Numbered from the stretch's first letter, positions 22,084-34,044 are shown. The stretch: 64,000 nucleotides of DNA from Thamnidium elegans (GCA_025201345.1 JAIXMG010000014.1:248001-312000); one strand, 5' to 3'. Notes: generated by a model not told the origin, from the letters alone. Program-made: numbers and translations.

Positions 22084-24681
22084 TTATTATTACACTAGTT
22101 TCCAACCCGACTTATGCTTGATTGATAAACCATAAGCCCATCTACAATGAATTACTTCAACAGGTTGAATAAGCTCAAGACCCAGTGCTTTTTTTAATTC
22201 GCTTAAACTAAATACAGCAAGTTAATTTCGTCATTGATTTTTTTTTTTTTTTTTACCTTTCAAAAAAAAAAAAAACTTACAGTTTTAGTTCTCGGCCTTT
22301 TGCCGTAACTTTATATAATAAACTTTCACTACGAATAAAATTTAATCTTCTTTTAGATGCAATAAATTCCACATCACCATATTCACTTAACCAACGCTTA
22401 TAAATAAAGGGAGCAACAATTGTAAGAGTATCTCCTGTTCTATTGGCCTGTTTAAAACTAATTTAGTAAAAAAAAAAGACAACAAATAACCAATATGAAT
22501 TATTGCTTACCATACTCCATTTTTTAATTAACTGCATCACACCCAAATGATGATCAGCGTGTAAATGAGAGATAAAAATACATCGAAGTTTACTAATTTC
22601 TTCATCGACATATCCTAAACCGTACCGACGCATCATTTGACCATATGTACCTTCTCCTGCGTCCAACATGATAGATCCATAGTTTGGGATATTTACTAAC
22701 GTTGCGCTCACTAATACGTATTTTTGTTAGATATAAAACACTAGTAAATATAAACAAAATAATATTTACCATTTCTATATTTGGCAGGAATTGAACTACC
22801 TGTACCCAATGTAACGATTTCAACATCTTTACCAGGAAAATCTTCAGTTTCTGTGTCCACTTTATCAGCTTCTTCCCTTGCTAACTTTACAGCTTCAGCA
22901 TACTCCTGATTATTTTCAATTTCCTTAATTTCAGGTAAATTAAAATCAGTGTGATTAAATGCGGGACGATTTAAATAGGTAATTCCGGTTCTAGGTTCAA
23001 GATTGTATTGTGCCATATTCTTTAAAACAAAACTGTTTTTGGGAAGATTCTTTACTATAGATAGTATTAGTATATATATATATATATATATCTTTTTTTT
23101 TTAATAGTAATCGTACTTACTGTTAGAAAGTTGAGTATTAGGTATGTTACTGTACTGAGGAATAGGAAAGATTTTATCGTTTAGTTTAGATAACTTCACT
23201 TGACCAAGCGCATGTGATGTAAATTGGACAGTTTGTGCACAAACATCTGTAGATCCGAAAATATGCTAATATAAATGAAAAAAAAAAAAGTGAGCTTTCA
23301 TGTACAACGCAGCGCACAGATAATAATAATAAACTTACGTCTGTTGTTTGGTCGAATTTACTAAGCCATTCCTTATAACGTGAATCATGAATAACATTAT
23401 TGCCAAGATGATGAATCATGACGTTAATTTTAGATTTGCCCTTTGGATCCAAATAAGTATCAAATTGTTTAGAATTAATTAGTCCATCAATATAAGATGA
23501 GTTGGGACAATCGACAACAACAAACACATGACCAGGCACCTCAGGGTCACACACCATGTCTCTTGTAATAACTTTACCATCATCTAAAGTAACGCTAATA
23601 CCCTTTTGTAATTGACCATAGACTGGTCCAGGTTTAATTCCTAAAGCAACTGCTGCTGCCTTATTAAATTTAGGTGGTACAGAAGCACCTTGACAGATAT
23701 AAGTAATAGCTGCCGCATCTTGTCGTGATTTAGGTAATGCCTTCATCAAATAATCCCTTTGTATATTTGTCAAGGCTTTAGATGTAGATTTCGCCTCTTC
23801 TGAAAGTGGATGAACTGTAGCAGATCCATTTTTATTATCGGGACGAGGAGAACAGTCCGCTTCAATTGTATGTCCAGGCGCCTTTTGACCTTGACTCGTA
23901 TTTGTAAACATCATATTTACTACATTTTGTCTATACTTTCGTTGTTCCTTTTCAACACCAATTGGATTTTTTACAAACTGATATTCTGAATCACTAGCAG
24001 AAGAATCACTTTCACTACCATTACTATCACCACTAAACTCTTGGTAATCTCTTTTGTTATTCTTTACAGGATATACAATAACTGGGGTTACTGAAAGGTT
24101 TTTATCCTTGAATGGTTTACTTGTTTCATCAATCTCATTAATATTCACTGTTGTACTCGTTCTACAAACAAAAAAAAATATTAAGTTTTATTCCAGTAGA
24201 TTGGGATCAATTTTTTTTCTTTTTTTCTACCTGTAAACAAAATGTCGAGTCGCAGCAATAAAATGAGTCAAATTTTTTCCTCCATGTAATCCAATATTCT
24301 TTATACCAGCGTCAGTTAATGTTAATAACATGCCTTATATAAACAATATATATGTCAGTTCTACATACATAAAAAAAAAAAGCTAAAAAAAAAATTGTAT
24401 TTACCTGTCAAACCACCAATACAATCCCAATTTAATCGAGATAAAAATACGTTACTGGTTTTTGCAAGTTTAGCTTTTTCTTGTACACATAAACGTTGAG
24501 TTCCTTCTCTACAGTTGAACAAATAACGTTGGTTATCGTAATGAACAATAAGACTTGCAGGTCCCTCAGGGGAGTTTTGTCCAACAATTTGAATATATGC
24601 CTTCATGCCACGCTGCTGTAAAAACGATCGAGACGCTCTATTATTATGCTTTATTATTACACGGCAATGTAATAATAGCAT
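21602..24681 (-). CDS. TRZ1: Long-form tRNase Z (3' tRNA endonuclease)
   Basis: Ten exons: 24681-24405, 24333-24231, 24161-23339, 23265-23121, 23054-22770, 22710-22511, 22447-22281, 22207-22094, 22027-21872 and 21812-21602. They give 826 codons in one frame. The N-terminal inactive metallo-lactamase half ([45 protein letters not shown]) is joined by an acidic linker to the catalytic half with [12 protein letters not shown], the zinc-binding [26 protein letters not shown] and [11 protein letters not shown]. The enzyme cuts the 3' trailer from pre-tRNAs in nucleus and mitochondria. Starting at 24681 adds a basic leader, [20 protein letters not shown], that looks like a mitochondrial presequence. 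The second ATG at 24606 would give an 801-residue form. The intron after exon 9 has a GCAAGT donor (GC-AG type). It diverges from the Gag-like gene. Confidence 0.92.
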
Positions 24682-24847
24682 GAAGAAGAAAGAAACAGGT
24701 TCGAATTTATATGTAGGTCTATCGCTATTTGCAACTGAAAAAAAAAAAAAAAAAAAAAAAAGTGACTGTTTTGACAACTTCAAAACATAGAAAAAAAATT
24801 GCTTACTGTTTTTTTTTCTTTCTTAATTCTATTTTAACTTACAACAC
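24682..24847. promoter_or_regulatory. Shared upstream region of tRNase Z and the Gag-like gene
   Basis: The two start codons face away from each other with only 166 bp between them. The gap holds an A-tract near 24739-24761 and T-rich sequence directly before the plus-strand ATG. No TATA box is evident. Confidence 0.5.
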
Positions 24848-26509
24848 ATGCCAACTGACAAAACAGAACTATTTACTTTATTGGAGAAATGGGTAGACCT
24901 CTTACCAAGTTCAGGGGACCAAAACCTTAATTCTATAGAAACCTTGAAAAAGGTAGGCTTAGAAATTCAGCACCTTTGTGCTGAAGTGGAAAATGCAGCA
25001 CAATATATCTCGAGTCCAGTACCAATAAAAAAAGAACCGGAAGCAGACTTTAAACCTTCTTTTATATTTCAGTTAGCTACTGACCAACCAATGAACACTA
25101 CGCTACCACAATTCGCTTGTGTATTTGACTTTTGTACCAAACTAACCGAATACTGTGAAACCTTAACCACAAAACAGTTAAATATTGAAACTGATTGGTT
25201 AAAACTGTTGTTGGCCTGTAGTTCTCATAATTATGACAGATTCATGTGGATTCATTTGACATTTCAATCGGCTAATAATCTGAAACTAGATTGGTCACAA
25301 GTTAGAAGGAGACTAATGTCTAAATTTGATGATCCATCCAGACAAACCATTGTATTTAACCAAATTGCCAACTTCAAGTATATACCAGAAATAGAAACCA
25401 TCGAAATGGCTAATGAGAGATTTACGCGATTAACCGAGGAAGCTCAAATAGATGGCATCAATTATTATGTAAATGTATTTCCTTTGCCAGTAAAAGAAGT
25501 ACTGATTTCAACAATTGATTATGATGCCTCTACAAACTTTCACTGTGATTTAAAAGATGTTATGCAAAGAGCGACTGTATTTCTAAGTGCTACGGATGAT
25601 GATTTCACCTTTTATTCAAAGAGTGCTCATTTAGCTGTTCGCTTGGAACATGAAAAAGTAAATCAAAAAGACTGTGAATTTCATTTGTTGGCTGAACATT
25701 CTACCTCTTCTTGTCCTGATTATATAATCGTAAAGTATCCTTATATGGAATTCACTCCCCTGGTATTAGCAAGACCATCCGCTCCTCTTCCTCCTTCTCC
25801 TCCACCTCCAATTCAATTAAATCAGAACGACCCCATCCCTACAGCCCCTGCCTCTTATAAAATAGCTGGAACTACATCCGCTAGTGCTGTAGAAACGGAG
25901 CCAATCGGCATTAAAAACGAAATTCCAAACGCAGTAAACCAACCTATTCAGGAATTAGCTAGACGTGTTATATCGGAGTCTAGTACTGCTACAAATAATA
26001 CTACTACTTCCAGACCAGTGCCGCAACAAAGAGAAGGAAATGATATAAATACGACAACTGTACAGGTAATTAAACAACCTGCTACAATCATTCCTTTATC
26101 AAATGATGTCAAGGAACACCTTGAAAAATTAAAAGAACAGACAGGGGGATCTTCTCGTTCTAACAGTCGTGATACACGCCGAGAAGAACCTGAAAGCAGA
26201 AAAAGATCTCGTTCTCCAGTAGAACATAATTACCGTGAAAGATCTGTCTCTCCGGAGATAGGTTGTTATATTCACGGTACAAACTCTTCACATACAACAA
26301 AAGATTGTAGACAGGCTCAAATGGTAATTCCTGCTCGTCATTCTAACCACAGAAGCATTTCGCCAAATCCTAACAACAACAAAAAAGCCAGATTTAGAAA
26401 GGGTGGTTCTAAAGAAAACATTTGCATATTTTGTGGATTGATCTTTAAACCAGGTCATCTTTCGATGTGTAAAAAAGTTCCTAATAAACAAGGTGGGCGT
26501 AGGTCTTAG
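24848..26509 (+). CDS. Solitary Gag-like protein with two CHHC zinc knuckles
   Basis: A single-exon frame of 553 residues. Residues about 90-250 resemble a retrotransposon Gag capsid-type helical domain (DWLKLLLACSS, FMWIHLTF, ANERFTRLTEEAQIDG). Two knuckle-like motifs follow: CEFHLLAEHSTSSC (C-x2-H-x4-H-x4-C, about residue 278) and CYIHGTNSSHTTKDC (C-x2-H-x5-H-x4-C, about residue 476). The C-terminal stretch CIFCGLIFKPGHLSMC adds a third metal-binding candidate. A Pro-rich segment and an SR/RS-like stretch lie between. No protease, reverse transcriptase, integrase or LTR was found beside it, and the frame is intact in a gene-dense region. It is either a recent solo gag relic or a domesticated gene. 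It converges with the methyltransferase gene. Confidence 0.7.
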   Translation: MPTDKTELFTLLEKWVDLLPSSGDQNLNSIETLKKVGLEIQHLCAEVENAAQYISSPVPIKKEPEADFKPSFIFQLATDQPMNTTLPQFACVFDFCTKLTEYCETLTTKQLNIETDWLKLLLACSSHNYDRFMWIHLTFQSANNLKLDWSQVRRRLMSKFDDPSRQTIVFNQIANFKYIPEIETIEMANERFTRLTEEAQIDGINYYVNVFPLPVKEVLISTIDYDASTNFHCDLKDVMQRATVFLSATDDDFTFYSKSAHLAVRLEHEKVNQKDCEFHLLAEHSTSSCPDYIIVKYPYMEFTPLVLARPSAPLPPSPPPPIQLNQNDPIPTAPASYKIAGTTSASAVETEPIGIKNEIPNAVNQPIQELARRVISESSTATNNTTTSRPVPQQREGNDINTTTVQVIKQPATIIPLSNDVKEHLEKLKEQTGGSSRSNSRDTRREEPESRKRSRSPVEHNYRERSVSPEIGCYIHGTNSSHTTKDCRQAQMVIPARHSNHRSISPNPNNNKKARFRKGGSKENICIFCGLIFKPGHLSMCKKVPNKQGGRRS

Positions 26510-26564
26510 GATATATATATATATATACCAGTTAGTACATTCAATACACATAAAAAGAAATAAT

Positions 26565-26595
26565 GAAGAGAAGAGAAGAGAAGAGAAGAGAGAGA
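26565..26595. repeat. GAAGA simple repeat
   Basis: About six copies of (A)GAGAAG between the two convergent genes. Confidence 0.85.
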
Positions 26596-26640
26596 AAATA
26601 AAAAACGAACCCTTACTTTTTATTATAATTATTATTATTA

Positions 26641-27571
26641 TTATTTCTGTTTATCTCTGTCAGGTTTATATGTAGCACAAAAAGATACCCAAAATGCCGT
26701 AAACGATTCTTCATCATTACTTATCCTAGGCTTTGTTTCAATTTCAATCTCTTGAAACCCTTCAGATTGTAACAACAACTTAAATTCATCCATACCAAGA
26801 TAAAACTTTAACCGTTGAGTTGATTGCCTAAAAAACTGTCTAGATTTTTCGGCACAAACATGACCACCTACTAATAATCCACCCCACTTTAAATTCCCAA
26901 TAAGTTTCTTTAAAAATTGACGCACATCATCTAAGTTTAAAAATAAATGAAATACACTACCAGCATGAATCACTGCCATCTTTTCTTTCAACATACATTC
27001 TGATTTTAATAAATCTTGAACAATAAATTGAATAGGACATGTCATAACTGAATCTCCAAACAACTCATATCCACAATCAACATAACTTTGTTCGATATCT
27101 AATCCAATTAAATATTCTTTTGGGTACCCATCCAGCAATAATTTTCTTAGATCTGTACCTTTTTTTGTTTCTCTTCGTTATTAATACAAACATACATATT
27201 TCTGCTCTCCCCCCCCCCTTTTTTTTTTTTTTTGGTATTGTACCTGTGCAACATCCAATATCCAGAAAATAAGGCTTTTCCACTTGTTGAGCTAAATCAA
27301 GTATTCTCTTATAAAAGAATCGATAATAAATTCTTGAAAATGCAAATTCATATTGTTGAATACATCGATAACTCACTTTTCCTTCCTAATTATATTTACA
27401 CTAAATACATGTTTATTTTTTATATTTCTTTCTTTTATATATATATACCTTGGAAAGTTTGTTCTTAATGTTTATTAAATGAGTACGAAGCTCATTAGGA
27501 TCTTTTATACCGGCATAGTCTTTATATAGTTGAAGCGTTTCTTTACTAAGGACAGGTGCTTCTTCTGTCAT
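26641..27571 (-). CDS. Class I SAM-dependent methyltransferase
   Basis: Exons on the minus strand: 27571-27449, 27385-27244 and 27152-26641, giving 258 residues. The SAM-binding motif I is FLDIGCCTGTDLRKLLLDG at about residues 81-99, and the following strand YLIGLDIE carries the acidic residue that contacts the ribose. Later strands FIVQDLL, MAVIHAGSVFHLFL and GGLLVGGH fit the seven-stranded fold. The N-terminal helix with YKDYAGIKDPNELRTHL is typical of fungal stand-alone methyltransferases whose substrates are mostly unassigned. No targeting signal is seen. A C-run and T-run lie in intron 2. The substrate, and whether it is a small molecule or protein, cannot be told from the sequence. Confidence 0.8.
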
Positions 27572-28668
27572 TTACAAATCAAAATAGCGTAATGAAAAAG
27601 AGAGAAAAGAAAAACAAAAACAAAGAAAAAGCTTGATCAAGTAATACCAAAACTGGTCACATACAATTTCCGCTTACTTGATACTCACATGAGTCCAACT
27701 AATTTTTTTTTTTTTTTCAGGGAAAAAGTAGAATTTACAGAAAGTAACTTTAAAGTTATTTTTTAAACGTGCAGATATTCCATCTCGTTTCTTGTTAAAG
27801 TAATGTTTAAAATCTTATCGTTTTGATACTAGTACGCTGTGAATTAGTTATAACATACGGGGATTCTGGCTCAGGGGTCCATATCCTTTCAGGCACACAT
27901 AAGGTCCCAAAGTGCCCTGTATAAAAATATTAAACAAATAAAAACACCAAAAATAATGGCTAACAAGGTACAAATTAAATTAATGAGGCCAATATCGTAG
28001 TTTATTCTTAAAGGAGCACATTCTGCTTCATTTTTTTTTTTTCTTCTTCACAACTAAAAAGATAACTATTCTAAACAGCCAAATTTACTATCTATAGTTA
28101 CAGTTTCGGGGACTCTGATCAAGTTTTTTTTTTTTGTGTAGTATGTAGTACTTATGTTACCAATTTGTGCTTTTGTAATTTTTTCGTTGTGTGTTTATCC
28201 CCTCAATACGCGCTCTATTTATCGCGAGCTAAAGAGATAAATTCACAAGTTGTTTCTTTTGAAAAAAAAAAAAGAAGCCCTGTAGGTGGGTAAAAATAAA
28301 ATAAAAATTACAATGGCGCAAATTGATATTTTAAGCGCTTGCTATGGGAAAGTTGGAGTGATACAAGTAGAGAGGGAAAGTGTCATAAAAATATTCTGTT
28401 GTAAATAATTAGGGCTATTTGCTAACTTCATTTCCTTTTACAACCCACAACAGAAACTGTTTCGAGTAGAGTCAACGTAGCTATTCAAATATAAATGAAA
28501 GGTTTAAATGGAAAGAACAAAAGAGAGATTAAAGGTAGACAAGAAGAATTAAAAGTAATACTGGCTATCAAAATAATTATAAAAACAAAAGAAAGCCAAT
28601 GTCTACTCTAATTCACATTAGATGTAAATATCCCTTTTATTTGACAGTTATGATTATGTAATGTATGC

Positions 28669-28699
<31 letters not shown>

Positions 28700-29546
28700 G
28701 GTATCCTGGCTGTTCGATTTAAGGGTGGACTTTGGCCACTAAATCGACATTTCAAGGTTTGAGGACCCTTTTTTATCACAACTCTATTTTAGTTAAATTG
28801 TTTCCCTTTTTAACAGTTAAAGGGAAATCTTATACATTGTTTCTGTTTCCTTTTTAAGGCGTCTATTTTTTATTTTTTTTATCAGGGGCAAGGTAGTGTT
28901 GATACAAACAGATATGAAAGTATATGTTTCAGCAGGAAGAAAAGAAATGAAACTCGGTCTTAATACCTGAAGGCCATTTCTTTATTTTTTTGCATTAGAC
29001 GGTACAATATATATATATTTTTTTTTTTCTCTCTTTTATATAAATAAAATTAACTGACACCGAAGCACAACTGTGATTACATAAAAGCAATCTAGAAAGT
29101 TCCTTTTAATAAATCAATAATGGGTGCTGTCAAGAGATAAACCTCTTTTCACCAAACTGACAATGAATCGGGCTTGCAGGATTTGTGTAGCAAAAAATAA
29201 AATAATCGGAGCGTCAAAAGAGTAGAGAACAAAATACAAGTGGCATGAACAAGATAAAATGAATAATTAAAGTAATTTATTAAAATGTGTATATGAGCGA
29301 GAATAGTAAACATATATATTTTATTTTTATGTACATATAGTATAACAGCAATGCTTAAAGTCCTTTTTTTTAAAAAAAGAAAATATGTTAACTCCTGTAA
29401 ACCGAAAAAAAAAAAAAAAAAAAGTTGAGCTATAAAATTTTAAGTGCTTTTAGGATTGCGCAAACTTTTTTTGCCTTTGCATGAACGGTTTTGAGAGAGA
29501 CGAAAAAAATAAAATAAGTAAAGTATAACTTTAAATTTTGTTTAAT
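27572..29546. other. Two-kilobase intergenic region
   Basis: AT-rich, with A26 at 28674-28699 and a terminal-repeat-like block directly after it. No ORF of protein character was found. Part of it is the upstream region of the methyltransferase, and the right end is 3' flank of the homeobox gene. Confidence 0.55.
28711..28757. repeat. Terminal-repeat-like block related to the 5.3 and 6.8 kb copies
   Basis: It reads TGTTCGATTTAAGGGTGGAC and later TAAATCGACATTTCAAGG. The reverse complement contains CCACCCTTAAATCGAACA, matching the block at 5293-5326. The orientation is opposite to the two copies near the mariner relic. It directly follows an A26 tract. Confidence 0.45.
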
Positions 29547-30170
29547 TCAAAAACTACCTTTTTTTTGGTTCTCGCCTTCAACTTCTTTTCTTTCTTCGCT
29601 GTTTACCGTATTCCCTTCTTCTGTAGGTACTTGTACAAAATGTCCTACATAACCTCTTGAACTTCCAACACCAGGATCAATGTTTCTAGGGTTTGTAAAA
29701 ATATAACGAGACGGATATAAAAACATTTCAGGTCCTGGAGGAATATGTGTATCGGAATAATATACACTAGATCTAAGTGGAACTATAGGTTCTACACCCT
29801 CATCAACTCTAGGTTTTTTAACCTGATATATATCTCTTTTATCGCTAGATTTTTGACTTTCTGATAATTGGGGTGTACTTGTACTAGAATTTTTTTTCTC
29901 TTTGGCCCGTCTATTTTGGAACCAGATTTGTATACGGCCAGGAACAGTTCCAAACTGGACGGCGAGGTCCTTTTTCATTTCTGCAGTAGGACGCGGGCTT
30001 TCTTTGAATGCGCGTTCCAGAATACCGGTTTCTTCTGAGCTAAACCGTTGTCTTGGTCTGACAGGAGTACCATAATCAATTTCGTCTTCGGATAACAATA
30101 TATCATCCTCTTCTCCTGTAGAGTTTTCTTCGGAACTAATATAAACTCGTCTGGACTTTTCTTTAACCAT
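29547..30170 (-). CDS. Homeodomain transcription factor
   Basis: Single exon of 207 residues. The homeodomain covers about residues 36-93, from VRPRQRFSSEETGILERAF to the recognition helix GRIQIWFQNRRAKEKK, with the invariant Trp, Phe, Asn and Arg. The N-terminal 35 residues are acidic and Ser-rich, and the C-terminal region is Pro/Gly/Tyr-rich without other domains. It should bind TAAT-like DNA in the nucleus. The target genes are unknown. It is transcribed divergently from the TRP gene, with about 500 bp of very A/T-tract-rich DNA between them. Confidence 0.9.
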   Translation of the reverse strand: MVKEKSRRVYISSEENSTGEEDDILLSEDEIDYGTPVRPRQRFSSEETGILERAFKESPRPTAEMKKDLAVQFGTVPGRIQIWFQNRRAKEKKNSSTSTPQLSESQKSSDKRDIYQVKKPRVDEGVEPIVPLRSSVYYSDTHIPPGPEMFLYPSRYIFTNPRNIDPGVGSSRGYVGHFVQVPTEEGNTVNSEERKEVEGENQKKGSF

Positions 30171-30677
30171 GTTAAAATAGTATTATATATTATAGAGTGA
30201 AAAAAAAAAGGGAAAGAAGAAAGGTAACAAAGTGAGCAAGATATATAGTATATTAGTTTTTTGATTTATCAAAAAAAAAAAAATTTATGCAAAAAAAAAA
30301 AAAAAAAAAGAAGAGAAAAAAAAAAGAAGGGTGGTATAAGGACCCTACAATACTACGTGAGCTAAATTATCAAAGAAGAAAGAATCCTTTTCTTCTCTAT
30401 ATCTTCTACCTCATTAAAGTCAATTGAATACTAAGGGTGTTTATTACATTGCTTTGGTAAACAAAACCTTTTTTTTTTTTTTTGTTACTTTAAAAAAAAA
30501 GATTGATTATTTCTTTCTGCGTCTGAATTCAATTTGTGAGTCAGATTGACATTTTGAGTTATCTAATCTCCGTTCACGTTTTATTAGTCACTCAAACCTG
30601 AACCTTTTTTTTTTTTTTTTTTCCTTTTTTTTTTTTTTTAATAGTTTATTTTCTTTCTTCTTTTTTTTCAAAAAAAT
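30171..30677. promoter_or_regulatory. Divergent upstream region, homeobox gene / TRP
   Basis: 507 bp with several A and T tracts (for example A20-like at 30291-30309 and T19-like plus T14 at 30604-30641). The TRP start is preceded by a long pyrimidine-rich leader, common before highly expressed fungal genes. No defined factor-binding site was identified. Confidence 0.4.
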
Positions 30678-33014
30678 ATGACTACCTTATTAATCGATAA
30701 TTACGATAGTTTCACATACAATGTTTATCAATACTTGTGTTCTCAAGGAGCAGACGTAGTTGTTTACCGTAACGATAAAATCACGATTGAAGAAATTGAA
30801 AAATTATCACCACGTAATATTGTTGTTTCTCCCGGTCCAGGTCATCCTTCAACCGATGCTGGTATTTCTCGTAATGCCATTGCTCATTTCGCCGGCAAGA
30901 TTCCTATTCTTGGTATTTGTATGGGAATGCAATGTATGTTCGAAGTATATGGCGGTACAGTATCTTACGCTGGTGATATTGTTCATGGTAAAACCTCTCC
31001 TATTAAACACGATAGTCGTGGATTATTTAAGGGTGTGCCCCAAAACAATCTTGTGACCCGTTACCATTCATTAGCTGGTATGCCATCCACTATGCCTGAT
31101 ACTTTGGAAGTTACTTCTACCACTGAAGATGGTGTCATTATGGGTGTTCGTCATAAAGAATACACTGTTGAAGGCCTTCAATTTCATCCCGAAAGTATCT
31201 TGTGTGAAAACGGTCATACCATGATCGCCAACTTTTTAAGTTTGACTGGTGGTACTTGGGTAGAGAACCCTGGAGCTGGCGTTTTACCTAACAAGTTACG
31301 TGAACCTTCTCCTTCAACAAGTGCTGAAACTAAGGCCGCTGCTGTCACTGCTGCTGCCACTGCTGCTGCTGCTGTTGCTGCCACTACTGCTGCCACTACT
31401 ACCGGTGATGCTCCTTCTATTTTGACTCGTATCTATGCTCAACGTGTAAAAGATGTTCAAGCAGCTAAAGAAATTCCAGGTCAAACGATGCAAGATTTAG
31501 AAAAGCTTTTGAGTTTACATGTGGCCCCACCTCTCTCTGATGTTGTTGCTCGTTTGAAGCAATCAACTCCTGCACTTTTAGCCGAAGTCAAGCGTGCATC
31601 ACCATCCAAGGGTAATATTGATGCCACTGCTAATGCGGCCGAACAAGCGTTACAGTATGCTTTAGCAGGTGCAAGCGTGGTCTCTGTTCTGACAGAACCT
31701 AAATGGTTCCGTGGTACAATTCATGACATGTACCAAGTGCGTCAATCGTTTGCAGATTTACCTAACCGTCCTTGTGTCTTGAGAAAGGATTTTATTGTTG
31801 ATCGTTACCAAATTTTAGAAGGTCGTTTATACGGAGCCGATACAGTTTTATTAATCGTGGCCATGTTAAATGACGAAGTTTTACATGAATTATATAATTA
31901 TTCGAAATCTCTTGGCATGGAACCTTTGGTAGAAGTAAACAATGCTGAAGAAATGGCTCGTGCAAATGCTTTAGGTGCAAAATTAATTGGTGTTAACAAC
32001 CGTAACTTACACAGCTTTGATGTTGATATGGAAACCACTTCTCGTTTAGCAGAGATGGTACCTGACGGTACTATTTTATGCGCCCTCTCTGGAATTGCAG
32101 GTAGAGCTGATGTAGAAATGTATGTTAAGCAAGGTGTCAAGGGTGTACTTGTAGGTGAAGCTTTAATGCGTGCCTGGAATTTGAAGGAATTTGTTTCTGA
32201 ATTACTTGGACTTGAAAAGACCAACCCAGTTCATGTTTCAAAGGAGCCAAAGCAATCGCTTGCTAAAGTATGTGGTATTTCAACTGTTGAAGCTGCTGTT
32301 GAAGCTGCTAATGCTGGTGCTGATTTAATTGGTCTTATCTTTGCTGAAAAATCCAAGAGAAAGGTATCTTTAGAAACAGCTTCTGCTATTGTTAAATCTG
32401 TACGTGAATTAAATATCTCAAGGCCTTCGAAACCCAGTACAAACTCAACTGCTGACTGGTTCCAAATACAGCGTCAATTATTAGAAGCTCGCAAAAGAAA
32501 ACCTTTGGTTGTTGGTGTATTTGTGAATCAATCAATTGAGTATATGACACAAGTTGCTTTAGAAATCGGTTTAGATTTAATTCAATTACATGGTACTGAA
32601 TCGGTTGAATTAGCACGGTATTTACCAGTACCTGTGATTAAGGTGTTCCATGTCGATAATAACTCTTATAAACGTGCTCAAATGCCTAACTTTACTCAAC
32701 CTGGTAATCATCAGTATGTTCTTTTGGATGCCAAGGTAGCTAGTTTACCATCTGATCAACAAGGAGGGCATGGTGTCCAATTCGATTGGTCTATTGCAAG
32801 AGATATTGTTGCTCATAAACAGTTTGAATTCTTGGGTAATAAGGATTTCCCTATTATTTTAGCAGGTGGTCTCGATGCCACTAATGTAGCTTCTGCTATT
32901 CATCAAGTAAAACCTTGGATTGTTGATGTTTCTTCAGGTGTTGAAACAAATGGTGTTAAAGATTTAAGCAAGATTCGTGCATTTGTTGAAACTGTCAAGA
33001 AAACAAATCATTAA
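30678..33014 (+). CDS. trpC: Trifunctional tryptophan-synthesis protein: GATase, IGPS, PRAI
   Basis: Single exon, 778 residues. Residues 1-190 are a class I glutamine amidotransferase: [14 protein letters not shown], nucleophile Cys81 in GICMGMQ, and the His-Glu of LQFHPES near 170. It supplies ammonia to anthranilate synthase component I. An Ala/Thr-rich linker spans about 205-245. Then comes indole-3-glycerol-phosphate synthase (about 250-515: [48 protein letters not shown]). Phosphoribosylanthranilate isomerase follows (about 530-778: [53 protein letters not shown]). The domain order is the standard filamentous-fungal fusion. All catalytic motifs are present, so it should be functional. 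It converges with the glutaredoxin gene. Confidence 0.97.
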   Translation: MTTLLIDNYDSFTYNVYQYLCSQGADVVVYRNDKITIEEIEKLSPRNIVVSPGPGHPSTDAGISRNAIAHFAGKIPILGICMGMQCMFEVYGGTVSYAGDIVHGKTSPIKHDSRGLFKGVPQNNLVTRYHSLAGMPSTMPDTLEVTSTTEDGVIMGVRHKEYTVEGLQFHPESILCENGHTMIANFLSLTGGTWVENPGAGVLPNKLREPSPSTSAETKAAAVTAAATAAAAVAATTAATTTGDAPSILTRIYAQRVKDVQAAKEIPGQTMQDLEKLLSLHVAPPLSDVVARLKQSTPALLAEVKRASPSKGNIDATANAAEQALQYALAGASVVSVLTEPKWFRGTIHDMYQVRQSFADLPNRPCVLRKDFIVDRYQILEGRLYGADTVLLIVAMLNDEVLHELYNYSKSLGMEPLVEVNNAEEMARANALGAKLIGVNNRNLHSFDVDMETTSRLAEMVPDGTILCALSGIAGRADVEMYVKQGVKGVLVGEALMRAWNLKEFVSELLGLEKTNPVHVSKEPKQSLAKVCGISTVEAAVEAANAGADLIGLIFAEKSKRKVSLETASAIVKSVRELNISRPSKPSTNSTADWFQIQRQLLEARKRKPLVVGVFVNQSIEYMTQVALEIGLDLIQLHGTESVELARYLPVPVIKVFHVDNNSYKRAQMPNFTQPGNHQYVLLDAKVASLPSDQQGGHGVQFDWSIARDIVAHKQFEFLGNKDFPIILAGGLDATNVASAIHQVKPWIVDVSSGVETNGVKDLSKIRAFVETVKKTNH

Positions 33015-33075
33015 ATTACAAAAATAAAATAAAAAAACTACGTATACAAAAATAAAATATCTTTTTTTTTATTGT

Positions 33076-33156
33076 ATGCGTGTGTTTGTGTGTGTCTTTG
33101 TGTGTCTTTGCGTGTGTGTGTGCGTGTATTTTTTTTTTTTTTTTTGTGTGCGTGTG
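33076..33156. repeat. TG-rich low-complexity tract
   Basis: Interrupted TGTGTG/TGCG repeats with an internal T-run, in the 3' flank between the TRP and GRX5 genes. Confidence 0.85.
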
Positions 33157-33186
33157 GTGTAGTTTACAAGAATATTAATTATAAAT

Positions 33187-33880
33187 TTACTTCTTTTCTT
33201 CTTCTTCAAGAGAGATAATTTCATTCTTTACCAAGAGGTCCTCAAGATCACCAGATTGATGCATGTTTAATAAAATATCACATCCACCAACAAATTCTCC
33301 CTTGATGTAAACTTGAGGAATAGTAGGCCATTCTGAATACTCCTTGATAGATTCTCTTAATTCGCTATCTTCCAATACGTTGAAAGCATTGACTTTGCTG
33401 TCAAAATCAACACCTTGAACTTGCATAATTTGAACAGTAGCACGACTGAAACCACACTAACAAAAATTTCTAAACTTTAGTCTCTATTTACATATATATT
33501 ATTGCTCATCTTACCATAGGGGCATCAGGTGTACCCTTCATGAATAAAACAACATCGTTAGATTTAATATCCTATTTTCACAACAACAACAAAAAAATTA
33601 GCATAAAAAAAAAATATTACCTGCATAATTTCACAAATAAAAATAAAATAAAAGTAGTTATTTACCTTATCTAAACGAGTCTTCATTTCAGTGGAAATCC
33701 AACGAGCATACAAAGAACCGACGGGAGTACGCAAGTTAACAGTAGGACGCAAGAAAGCAGACTATACATGTTGAATTTAGTTTTAGAACATGTACTTTGA
33801 AAGGGGGAAAAAAAAGTCCTCTCTATATATAAAGTCGGTTCATTACTTACGGTTTTAGTAGCAGCACGGAGGAAACTCAT
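33187..33880 (-). CDS. GRX5: Mitochondrial monothiol glutaredoxin
   Basis: Exons on the minus strand: 33880-33851, 33761-33666, 33571-33515 and 33456-33187, giving 150 residues. All introns fall between codons. The first about 30 residues ([16 protein letters not shown]) are basic and look like a mitochondrial presequence. The active site CGFS is at residues 62-65, right after the third intron. The glutathione-binding elements [19 protein letters not shown] are intact. The protein transfers [2Fe-2S] clusters in mitochondrial Fe-S assembly. Its length matches yeast Grx5, which has 150 residues. Confidence 0.95.
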
Positions 33881-34044
33881 GGTATAATATAAGAGTGTAA
33901 AAGGAAAATAATGTTTTCTTGGGGGGACTTACAGGGACATTGTTTAGCGTAGGGTGTGTGACTGTTGGGGTGCGGGAGTATTTTTTTTTTTTTTCTTTTA
34001 GTTTATTTATTTTAAAAAAGCTAATAGTAAGGAGAAAAAGTATT

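Noticed and set aside
24695..24712. GGTTCGAAT, reminiscent of a tRNA B box
   Set aside because: No A box at the right distance and no cloverleaf; lies in the tRNase Z upstream region.
26493..26675. Plus-strand ORF with repeated Glu/Lys/Arg
   Set aside because: Translation of the GAAGA microsatellite and the tail of the Gag-like gene.
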